A stretch of DNA of 47,513 bases, from NCBI GenBank assembly GCA_046758465.1, contig JBHIAG010000005.1:1-47513 (forward strand). Reading direction: 5' to 3'. The notes beneath the pieces were generated by a model. It ran no database searches and was not told the origin of the DNA. It worked only from the letters and a program-made list of their open reading frames with translations. The position numbers and the translations under genes are program-made. This stretch comes from JBHIAG01 sp046758465 (GTDB lineage Bacteria > Acidobacteriota > Terriglobia > Acidiferrales > 2-02-FULL-67-57). Positions 41,101 to 47,513 of this stretch are shown here, one piece after another. Numbering within the stretch: position 1 is the stretch's first letter; every line of letters begins with the position of its first letter.

Positions 41101-41277
41101 CACGCCCGCCACGGCGGTCACCCGACCGCCCCGGAACGGCCCGATCAGCCGCCACTTCATCGCCTTGAACAGGCTCTCGTCGAACTGCTGCGCGCGGAGC
41201 GGACTGCGCGCCAGCAGCCCCACCAGCACCGCGGCGCCCGCGACCATGACGGAGACAAATCGCCTTGCGTTGCTCAT
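38104..41277 (-). CDS. Large exported sortilin/BNR beta-propeller protein (copy 2)
   Basis: A 1057-aa secreted protein. ATG 41277 follows GGGGAGG, and a signal peptide ends near LRAQ. Residues to about 770 form one or more beta-propellers built from Asp-box/BNR units (TTDGGLTWEPLF, STDAGKTWKHIG, SDDGGETWRLLN), as in VPS10/sortilin and exo-glycosidase-like proteins. A beta domain at about 780-900 resembles FlgD-like/Ig folds (EITLEILDRRGRVV). The last 150 residues are coiled coil. It is often annotated as 'glycosyl hydrolase', but no catalytic residues can be assigned. It is paralogous to 44228-47419 and follows the TonB receptor by about 130 nt. Confidence 0.85.
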   Translation of the reverse strand: MSNARRFVSVMVAGAAVLVGLLARSPLRAQQFDESLFKAMKWRLIGPFRGGRVTAVAGVPSQPNAYYFGGTGSGLWKTTDGGLTWEPLFDKQPVSSIGSIAVAESDLNIVYVGTGEACIRGNISHGDGVYKSTDAGKTWKHIGLRDTRTIGRVIVHPRDPDVVFVAALGHVYGRNTERGIFRTRDGGQTWEKVLYQDDTTGGIDITFDPTNSHILFAALWEAHRTPYSLSSGGPGSGLYKSTDGGSTWKRLEGNGLPGGLWGRIGVAVSGANPERVWTLIEAEKGGLYRSDDGGETWRLLNADRRYRQRAWYYTHVIADPKSADTVYVLNTGLYRSTDGGKSFTSIRAPHGDHHALWINPNDPQRMINGNDGGANATVNGGKTWTRQDSQPTAQFYHVTTDNRFPYHVYGAQQDNSTVAVASRSDDGAIDRSDWYPVGGCESGYIAPHPVDPNIVYAGCYGGVITRFDKRSRQAQVITAWPENPMGWGAAELKHRYQWTAPIVISPHDPNVLYHAAEVLFKTTNQGMSWTAISPDLTRNDKSKQGPSGGPITHDNTSVEYYDTIFSVVESPHQEGLIWVGTDDGLVHLTRDAGKRWTDITPKEMPEWSLISLIEASPHDVATAYLAVDRHELDDYGPYIYKTNDFGKSWTKITNGLPETTFVRAVREDPKRRGLLYAGTETGVFVSFDDGAHWQSLQLNLPTVPVHDLVVKNDDLVVGTHGRSFWILDDLTPLHQVNERVARAEVHLYPPRLTYRMRGGFRFFRPQFAGENPPSGAVIYYYLKSAPKGEITLEILDRRGRVVRKFSSRERKEEEPTGFFAQLARRQRLPKKAGMNRFVWNLRHKRASRVRGAILWAAPPWGPLALPGRYEVKLTVGGKSQAVPLEVKLDPRVSTSQADLRKQFDLLMKIRARVSAAHDTVTQMRDLRAQLKQLRQRVAEHRRGKTIIAAAAALDKKMTAVEEEILQVKSKSSQDPLNYPIKLNNKLASLALVVESADTPPTQQSYELFEGLSQQLDELLGKWKEIQAQDVAAFNRLVRRENIPVVMVSGKGPRGSAR

Positions 41278-41410
41278 CAGGATACCTCCCCCGAAGAATT
41301 GCGGTGGCACATCCTAGCGTCGCAAGGAGTAAAGGTGAAGTGCTTTTTTGCCGGACATGCCGGAAGAAAGCCACCAGCCACCCGACGACCCTCGCCAACT
41401 TTCCGCCACT

Positions 41411-44197
41411 TTAGCGAAACTTCCAGCGATAGCGGACGCTGAAATTGACCCCCGCTGCATCAAAGCCGGACCCGTGCTTGCGGTAGTTCGCGTCGGTGAT
41501 GTTCGTCAGAGCAAACAAGATTTCATTTTTCTCATTCAGAATATACGCACCCCGCAGGTTGAGGGTTACAAAACCGTCCGTCCTCTGGAAGAGAGGTTTG
41601 CCTGCCAGGGCTGGCCCCAGCACGCGCGCAATCACTTCATCCACTGTCTCGCCAGTTCGCTGCAGGCGGTCGCCTGCCACCAGCCCTAACCGGCGGGCGC
41701 CGAAGTTGAAAAAATCGGCAATGGTCTCCGCTGTGCGCACCGCGCCGATGCGCGGGTCGTTCAGTTCCGCCGGATTCAGGCGCGTCTGCGCTCCCGAAAT
41801 CTCTGTGAACCCTTCGAGCCAGAACCGCCCGCTGCGATGGTTCCAACGCAGACTGGCAAACAGCGTGTCGGGAGCGATGCGGCGGGCAAAGTTGCGTGTA
41901 GCCAGCTCGCGGCCGCGCTGCCGGGAGGTTTTGAAGGCGGAGCTCCACTCGTCCGACCAGTTCACGCGCAACCAGGCCTCCAGCCCCTGGATGCGGATGC
42001 GGCCAATGTTGGCCCGCGACACCACCGGCCGGAAGTCCAGGTCCACAAAGATTCTGCCCGTCGCATCCTGGTCTGTGATGGTTTCGTTTCCGATGATTTG
42101 CCCCACAACCGGAGTGGGTACAATCAGCACACGCCGCTGGATCGAGTCCACAAATTCCGAATCGAACAGCGTGAGGTTGCCGTTCACCCGCTGCGTCTTC
42201 CAGCGCAGGCCGCCTTCAAAACTCCAGAGCACTTCCGGCCGCAGCGCCTGCCAACTCCGCCCCGTGCTTACTGCGTTGCTTCCCGCTGAATCCCCAATGA
42301 GCGCACCCAAAGCCAGCGTCGCGCGCGGCGACACCTCGAACCCTCCGCCCGTGAGCCCCTGTTCCCCCAGGTCAAACACCGTGGGCGCGCGGAAGCCTCG
42401 CGCCACCCGCCCGAAGACCACCAGCGAGGGGACAAGTGAGTACGACAGCCCGGCATTGAACGTCAGGTCGGTGAAACTTTCCGTGGCATCGGGAACCGTG
42501 GGAACCCCGTTGAGAAAAACGTTCTTGTCGGAGCGGCTGCGGAAGCGGAAGTGGCTGAAGCGCAGCCCGCTTTCGACGAGCAGCTTGCTGGGAATCGCGG
42601 CCCAATCATCCAGAACATAAACGCCCAACGACTGGTAGCGTGTCCCGTTCGGAAACCGCGGCCGGACTTGCTGGAAGACGCCGCCGGTGCTCTCCGTGCG
42701 TTTACCGAAAACGTATTCGTCGTAGAACTCCACGCCGGCCGCCAGCGAGTGCCCGTAGAGCGGCGCCCAGCTCGTCGAAAACAGGTAGCCGAGCGCGGTT
42801 ACGCGGTTGACTTCCGTGCCCCGCGGCGAGGCTTCCCGGACCTGAGAGATTTGCCCATCCGTCTGGCGGTTGAGCGAGACCGTAGCCTCCAGATTCTGGA
42901 GCCGGCCCGTCCCGAGCTTCTGGTAGCGGACGTAGCCGAAACTCAGCCGCTGGGGAAGCAAATCGCTGCGCAAGCGCCCCTCGCCACCCAATAGCCGATC
43001 GTAGCGACGCACGCCGTATTGTTCGGACTGTATCCAACTGAAGGTGAGAAATTGGTCGCTGCGCAAACGCAGCCCCAGCTTGGCGCTCCAACTGCCCTGC
43101 GTGTAGTCGGTGTCGCGCAGCCGGCTGCCCAGCGTCGCGCGCACCTGAGCCGGCGAAAATCCCAGGAACCGCGTCAAGCTGTTGTGCGAGTCTTCGCCCC
43201 CGCCCGCGCGCAGCTCCTGGTGGCGCTTGTAGGAGCCCGTTACCAGCAGTGAGAGCGTGCGCCCGGCTACGGTTGCGCGCAAGGCATTGCCAGCCCCCAG
43301 GTCGGCCGACGTGAAAAAGGTGGTTGACTCGCCTCCCCAACTCAGTTGCGTGTCGCTCCAGGGCGGAAGCAGGGCTGACATGACATTGATGGCCCCGCCC
43401 AACGCATCGCTGCCATACTGGGTGCCGGCTGGGCCCAGGAAAACCTCTACCGAATCGACCGAGGATGAGGGCATCCATCCAAGGTACTGGGTATTGCCCG
43501 AACGGTAAGTGGAGTTGTTGAAGCGAATCCCGTCCACGAGATAGAGAACGGTCTGGGCTCCCTGCCCGCGCAGGATCGGCGATCCCTGGCCGGGCGTCGT
43601 TTCCTGGGTAAGAATGCCCGGCTCCTCGGCAAGCATGCGGGGAAGATGGCTGACCTCCCGCTGGACAAGCTCCTGGCTGCCCCGAATGCGAACCGAGGCC
43701 GGCTCAAAGAAAGCCTCCTCCGGGGCGCCGTGGCGGCCGGTGACGGTCACCTCCAGTTCGACAGGTGTCAGTCTGAGATTGATTTCCAGCGGTTCCGGCG
43801 GTTCCAGGGGAACGTCAATCACCCGCTGGAACGGGGAGAAGCCGCTTGCCTCGACTCGCAGTTCATAGCGGCCCTTGGCAACCTCAGTGAGGCTGAACTC
43901 CCCTTCCTCATTGGTTCGTACCTCGGCAATCAGGATGCGATTGGCCCCGAAGAGTTTGACGGACGCTGCGACCAGCGGAATTCCCTGAGGGCCCGTCACC
44001 CGCCCGGAAATACTATGGCGATGGGTCTCAGCCAGGAGCAAGCCTGTCGAAGACAGGGAGAGCAAGAATGCGACGAGAAGGAGTGGCGCACTTCGGGTGC
44101 GTTGCGGGCGGCTCGCCGCAACTTTCTTCTTGCCGTGGCCGCGGTTTTCTCGGCCCGGCGTTTTCCTAGGAAACATCAAGGACAGGAAACGCCGCAT
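41411..44197 (-). CDS. TonB-dependent outer-membrane receptor
   Basis: A 928-aa receptor. A basic leader and hydrophobic segment (about 38-55) form the signal peptide. Residues about 60-145 are a carboxypeptidase-regulatory-like beta domain (SISGRVTGPQGIPLVAASVK). The TonB-box-like LEVTVTG is at 148-154. The plug spans about 165-280 with ILRGQGAQTVLYLVDGIRFN and VEVFLGPAGTQYGSDALGGA. The rest is a 22-strand barrel ending in FSVRYRWKFR. The ligand is unknown. It is flanked by two propeller proteins on the same strand, 30 nt after the upstream one, suggesting a shared uptake or degradation system. Confidence 0.93.
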   Translation of the reverse strand: MRRFLSLMFPRKTPGRENRGHGKKKVAASRPQRTRSAPLLLVAFLLSLSSTGLLLAETHRHSISGRVTGPQGIPLVAASVKLFGANRILIAEVRTNEEGEFSLTEVAKGRYELRVEASGFSPFQRVIDVPLEPPEPLEINLRLTPVELEVTVTGRHGAPEEAFFEPASVRIRGSQELVQREVSHLPRMLAEEPGILTQETTPGQGSPILRGQGAQTVLYLVDGIRFNNSTYRSGNTQYLGWMPSSSVDSVEVFLGPAGTQYGSDALGGAINVMSALLPPWSDTQLSWGGESTTFFTSADLGAGNALRATVAGRTLSLLVTGSYKRHQELRAGGGEDSHNSLTRFLGFSPAQVRATLGSRLRDTDYTQGSWSAKLGLRLRSDQFLTFSWIQSEQYGVRRYDRLLGGEGRLRSDLLPQRLSFGYVRYQKLGTGRLQNLEATVSLNRQTDGQISQVREASPRGTEVNRVTALGYLFSTSWAPLYGHSLAAGVEFYDEYVFGKRTESTGGVFQQVRPRFPNGTRYQSLGVYVLDDWAAIPSKLLVESGLRFSHFRFRSRSDKNVFLNGVPTVPDATESFTDLTFNAGLSYSLVPSLVVFGRVARGFRAPTVFDLGEQGLTGGGFEVSPRATLALGALIGDSAGSNAVSTGRSWQALRPEVLWSFEGGLRWKTQRVNGNLTLFDSEFVDSIQRRVLIVPTPVVGQIIGNETITDQDATGRIFVDLDFRPVVSRANIGRIRIQGLEAWLRVNWSDEWSSAFKTSRQRGRELATRNFARRIAPDTLFASLRWNHRSGRFWLEGFTEISGAQTRLNPAELNDPRIGAVRTAETIADFFNFGARRLGLVAGDRLQRTGETVDEVIARVLGPALAGKPLFQRTDGFVTLNLRGAYILNEKNEILFALTNITDANYRKHGSGFDAAGVNFSVRYRWKFR

Positions 44198-44227
44198 TGC
44201 CCGCGGGCCGATTTCGTTCCTACGCCC

Positions 44228-47200
44228 TCAGCGGCCGGACTCGGAGGCCCCAGTTCCCGTAACACGGATGTGCGGAATGCCCGCTTCATTCATCATCTGG
44301 TTGAGCTTGGCCAGGTCTTCGTCCACCAATTGCTTCAGCTCCTCCATGGTTTCGCCGAGCAATTGCGAGAGGACGCGGATTTGCTCAGCCTGCTGCGGGG
44401 TAGGAAGCGCTGTGTAACCATCAATGGCGTTCAGCAGATCGCGCACCCGTTGCGGCAACGGCGGGGGCGTGTAGACAAGCCGTGGACCCGCGGCACCCAG
44501 CCCGCGCTCCGGCCGCATGAATTTACCGTGGATTTCGTCCACCTGCTTGGCCAGCGCCTCCGCAGCTTTTTGAATCTTCTCGGGAATCTTCGGTGCGTCG
44601 GGCTTCTTCCACGATTCCAGCGCCTTGGTCAGCGAGGATTTCAGTCCCTTCACCGTTTTCTCACCCCCGTCGGCGGTCTTGTACAGCTCGTACAATTCGC
44701 TCAGCGCTTGGCGGCGTGCGGCGCGGTCGGCGGCGGAAATGCTGATGTCCGGGTCCTCCTCCACCTGCACCGTCTTCGAGACTTCCGTTTTCCCGACGGC
44801 AATCTTCACGGTGTAGTCGCCCGGATCGACCCGCGGACCCCGCGGCGCAGCCCAGAAGCGACCCCGCGCTATTGCCTCGCGCTGCTCCGGCGTGGGTTCC
44901 ACCGGTGACGCGTAGCGCAGGTCCCAGTTCGCGCGCTGAATGCCCGGCTCCTTCTTCCCCTCCAGTTCCCGGATCACCTTTCCGTCTGGGTCGAGAATGG
45001 TGATCTTCACCTTCTCTTTTTCGCCCACCTGCGACTTCAAATAGTAGGTGATGAGCGCGCCATAGGGCGGGTTCTGCGCGATGAACCTTTTGTGACCTGT
45101 TGACCCTTTGTGCTGGGACAGCCGCCAGGCGGTGGCGGGCCGAATGTCGAAGAGATGCAGACCACGAGAGAGCACTTTGTCGTTGAGCTCCTCCAGCGCC
45201 GTGATGTCATCGAGCACCCAAATGGAGCGGCCATGGGTGCCAAAGATCAGATCGTTTTCGCGCGGATGGATGGCAATGTCGTCCACCGGGACGGTGGGCA
45301 GATTGCTCTTCAGCCGATGCCAGTGCGCGCCGCGGTCGAAGGAAACGTAGGCGCCGTATTCCGTGCCCACAAACAACAGATTGGGATTGCGCGGGTGCTC
45401 GCGGATGACGTTCACCGTACCGTTGTTCTGCGGCATGCCATTCGCAATCGGCTTCCAGGTCGCGCCGTAGTCCGTGGTCATGAAAAGGTAGACGTTGAAG
45501 TCGTTGCTGCGGTGGCCGTCGAAGGTTACGTACGCCCGGCCGGCCGCGTGCCGCGATGCCACCACGCGACTCACGTACGTGCCGCGAGGTACGCCGGGCA
45601 CCCGATCGGCCACGTTCCTCCACGTCTTGCCAGCGTCGCGCGTGACCTGCAAGTTGCCGTCGTCGGTTCCCACCCAAAGCACCTCCGGGCGCCGCGGCGA
45701 CTCGCTGACGGTGGTGATGCAGGGATACCACCGCACGCCGTCGTGGAGCGAGAGCGTGTTCTCATCGGGCTTCTTGCCCATGATCGCAAGCGAGTTGCGC
45801 TCCACCCCGCTCGTCAAATCGCCGCCCAGCTTCCTCCACGTCTCCCCGCGGTCAGTCGATTGGAACAGGAAATTGCCCCCGTAATAAATCGTCTTGGGGT
45901 CATGGGCGGAAATGACAACGGGCGAGTCCCATTGGAAGCGGTAGGGCGGCTCGCCTTCCTTCGGTTCGGGTTGAATTCTGCGCGTCTCTCCGGTTTGCAA
46001 GTTGACCCGGAACAGTCGCCCGTTCTGCGATTCTGCGTAGAGGATGTTGTGGTCGTGGAGATCGATCTGCACGTAGAAACCATCGCCGCCCCCCACCCGG
46101 TACCAATCTTCGTTGGTGATGCCCTGCACGTAGGGCGTGCGGCTCGGGCCGCACCAACTGCCGTTGTCCTGCAAGCCGCCGCAGATGGTGTACGGCTTGC
46201 GCAGGTCAAAGCCCACTTCATAGAACTGGCCCAGCGCCAGCGTGTTGACAAAGTCCCACGTCCGCCCCCGGTCGTAGCTCCAGTGAATGCCGCCGTCGGA
46301 GCCGACCAGCATGTGGTCGGAGTTGGCGGGATTGATCCACAGGGCGTGGTGGTCGCCGTGGATGCGCTGCACGAGTCGCGTGCTGAAGTTCTTGCCGCCG
46401 TCTTCTGAGTAGTACATACGCGCGCCCAGCACCCAGATGCGCTGGTCGTTGTTCGGGTCGATCCGGATCTGGCTGTAGTACATCGGGCGCGGGTTGGTAG
46501 CGCTCATTTTCTTCCAGCTCTCGCCCTTGTCCTCGCTGCGGAAAACGCCGCCCTTGGCGTGCTCGATGATGGCGTAGACGATGTTGGGCTTGCTGCGATA
46601 GATGCTGACGCCGATGCGGCCGGTGTCTCCGCCCTCGGGCAGGCCTTGCGTCAATTTCTTCCAGGTGGCGCCCCCGTCGATGGTTTTGTAGAGCGCGCTG
46701 TCAGGCCCGCCGCCATTGAAGCCGTAGGCGGTGCGGCGGCGCTGGTAGGCAGCGGCATACAGGGTGCCGGGACTTTGCGGGTCCATGGCAACGTCCACCA
46801 CGCCCGTGTCTTCATTGATGAACAGCACATTGTTCCAGGTCTTCCCGCCGTCCGTGGTTTTGAACAGGCCGCGCTCTTTGTTCGCTCCCCAGAGATGTCC
46901 GAGGGCGGCCACATAGACGATGTTGGGATCGGTGGGATGGATCACGACTCGGCCGATGTGGTGCGTATCTTGCAATCCCATGTTCGTCCAACTCTTCCCG
47001 CCGTCGGTTGACTTATAGACCCCGTTGCCCCACGAGGAACTCTGGCGGTTGGCCGGCTCGCCCGTACCGACCCATACAATCGAGGGGTCGGACGGCGCCA
47101 CCGCAACGTGGCCGATGGTCGAGACCGCTTCGTTGTCAAAGACCGGTTTCCAGGTGATGCCGTTGTTGGTGGTCTTCCACACCCCACCGGAAGCGGTGCC

Positions 47201-47419
47201 GGCAAACACAATGCCGGGGTTGCTCTCGACCACCGCGAAGGCGTCGATGCGGCCGGCCATGATGGCGGGCCCCAGTTCGCGCCACTGCAAATCCTGGAGG
47301 ATGCTCTCGTAGTCGGGCTGCTGGCGCCCCTGGGCAGTCGCCCCGGTTGGGATGCCTAGCAGGCTCAGCGCGACCAGCAAAACGACCCAGACTCGCAAAC
47401 GAATGACGGTGTGAGTCAT
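44228..47419 (-). CDS. Large exported sortilin/BNR beta-propeller protein (copy 1)
   Basis: A 1063-aa secreted protein. ATG 47419 follows GAGGG, and a signal peptide (hydrophobic 8-26, ending ATAQG) begins it. BNR/Asp-box units repeat through the first 770 residues (TTNNGITWKPVF, STDGGKSWTNMG, TTDGGKTWNNVL), then a FlgD-like beta domain (KVKITILDPDGKVIREL) and a helical end with PDAPKIPEKIQKAAEAL. It has the same layout as 38104-41277 but is clearly diverged. It heads a likely operon with the TonB receptor. Bases 47420-47513 are upstream DNA without a clear promoter. Confidence 0.85.
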   Translation of the reverse strand: MTHTVIRLRVWVVLLVALSLLGIPTGATAQGRQQPDYESILQDLQWRELGPAIMAGRIDAFAVVESNPGIVFAGTASGGVWKTTNNGITWKPVFDNEAVSTIGHVAVAPSDPSIVWVGTGEPANRQSSSWGNGVYKSTDGGKSWTNMGLQDTHHIGRVVIHPTDPNIVYVAALGHLWGANKERGLFKTTDGGKTWNNVLFINEDTGVVDVAMDPQSPGTLYAAAYQRRRTAYGFNGGGPDSALYKTIDGGATWKKLTQGLPEGGDTGRIGVSIYRSKPNIVYAIIEHAKGGVFRSEDKGESWKKMSATNPRPMYYSQIRIDPNNDQRIWVLGARMYYSEDGGKNFSTRLVQRIHGDHHALWINPANSDHMLVGSDGGIHWSYDRGRTWDFVNTLALGQFYEVGFDLRKPYTICGGLQDNGSWCGPSRTPYVQGITNEDWYRVGGGDGFYVQIDLHDHNILYAESQNGRLFRVNLQTGETRRIQPEPKEGEPPYRFQWDSPVVISAHDPKTIYYGGNFLFQSTDRGETWRKLGGDLTSGVERNSLAIMGKKPDENTLSLHDGVRWYPCITTVSESPRRPEVLWVGTDDGNLQVTRDAGKTWRNVADRVPGVPRGTYVSRVVASRHAAGRAYVTFDGHRSNDFNVYLFMTTDYGATWKPIANGMPQNNGTVNVIREHPRNPNLLFVGTEYGAYVSFDRGAHWHRLKSNLPTVPVDDIAIHPRENDLIFGTHGRSIWVLDDITALEELNDKVLSRGLHLFDIRPATAWRLSQHKGSTGHKRFIAQNPPYGALITYYLKSQVGEKEKVKITILDPDGKVIRELEGKKEPGIQRANWDLRYASPVEPTPEQREAIARGRFWAAPRGPRVDPGDYTVKIAVGKTEVSKTVQVEEDPDISISAADRAARRQALSELYELYKTADGGEKTVKGLKSSLTKALESWKKPDAPKIPEKIQKAAEALAKQVDEIHGKFMRPERGLGAAGPRLVYTPPPLPQRVRDLLNAIDGYTALPTPQQAEQIRVLSQLLGETMEELKQLVDEDLAKLNQMMNEAGIPHIRVTGTGASESGR

Positions 47420-47513
47420 TGGTGTCCCTCGCTCATGCAGGATGGTCCCCATCGGGGGGAGACGTTCAGCGCTCGCGCAGTCTACCCCGGCGGCTCGCGG
47501 GGGTCAACCCTGT

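Noticed and set aside
45110..46408. A 432-codon plus-strand open frame inside the other propeller gene
   Set aside because: Same reason: shadow of the real minus-strand gene.
1..47513. CRISPR arrays, tRNA or rRNA genes, prophage or complete insertion sequences
   Set aside because: I saw no spaced direct repeats, no transposase or integrase, and no cloverleaf or rRNA signature by eye. A tRNAscan or Infernal run would settle the RNA genes.

Overview
The window is about 47.5 kb of high-GC DNA from a Gram-negative bacterium. TonB-dependent receptor, OmpA-type protein, heptosyltransferase-like and lipoprotein genes imply an outer membrane. The mix of DUF4097 proteins beside ECF sigma/anti-sigma pairs, very large secreted BNR/sortilin-like propellers flanking a TonB receptor, a DUF885 metallopeptidase and GC-rich palindromic mini-repeats points to Acidobacteriota; this phylum call is an inference. 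No rRNA, tRNA, CRISPR array, prophage or complete insertion sequence was recognised.

Layout. (1) 46-4575 (+): a two-domain multicopper oxidase, a ZIP transporter with an unusual extra N-terminal beta domain, and an NRAMP transporter, followed by a peroxiredoxin whose catalytic cysteine codon is an in-frame TGA. The motif is PxxxTxxU, and a SECIS-like hairpin sits at the right distance, so this is read as a selenoprotein. A small unknown gene follows. (2) 4590-8849 (-): rsmD, recG and a 488-aa protein of unknown function. (3) 8905-17731: a small membrane protein and a lipoprotein, then two convergent cassettes that mirror each other. Each is ECF sigma factor, zinc-binding anti-sigma factor, DUF4097 exported protein; one then has a two-PDZ exported protein, the other shikimate kinase and an exported protein. 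They meet at 14193/14216. (4) 17975-24961 (+): a near-consensus promoter followed by yceD-rpmF-plsX-fabD-fabG-acpP-fabF and etfBA, a fatty-acid synthesis operon that lacks fabH and is followed by electron-transfer flavoprotein genes. (5) 25006-30564: an exported lysine-rich protein, an acyltransferase of the DUF374 type that overlaps tail-to-tail with an HtrA protease, coaE and folD on the minus strand, then a Trm112-like protein and a glycosyltransferase family 9 protein. (6) 30598-37806: a membrane-anchored unknown protein, the decayed tail of an ABC-2 permease, an alkaline-phosphatase-superfamily protein, ddl (carrying an in-frame palindromic repeat insertion), a DUF885 metallopeptidase, and an OmpA-family protein with a long coiled coil. 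(7) 38104-47419 (-): two paralogous ~1060-aa sortilin/BNR propeller proteins on either side of a TonB-dependent receptor.

The strongest observation is the selenocysteine peroxiredoxin at 3734-4228, which an ordinary gene caller would truncate to an inactive fragment starting at 3893. Next in interest are the mirrored sigma/anti-sigma/DUF4097 cassettes, the propeller-TonB receptor-propeller locus, and the metal cassette with the fused ZIP transporter.
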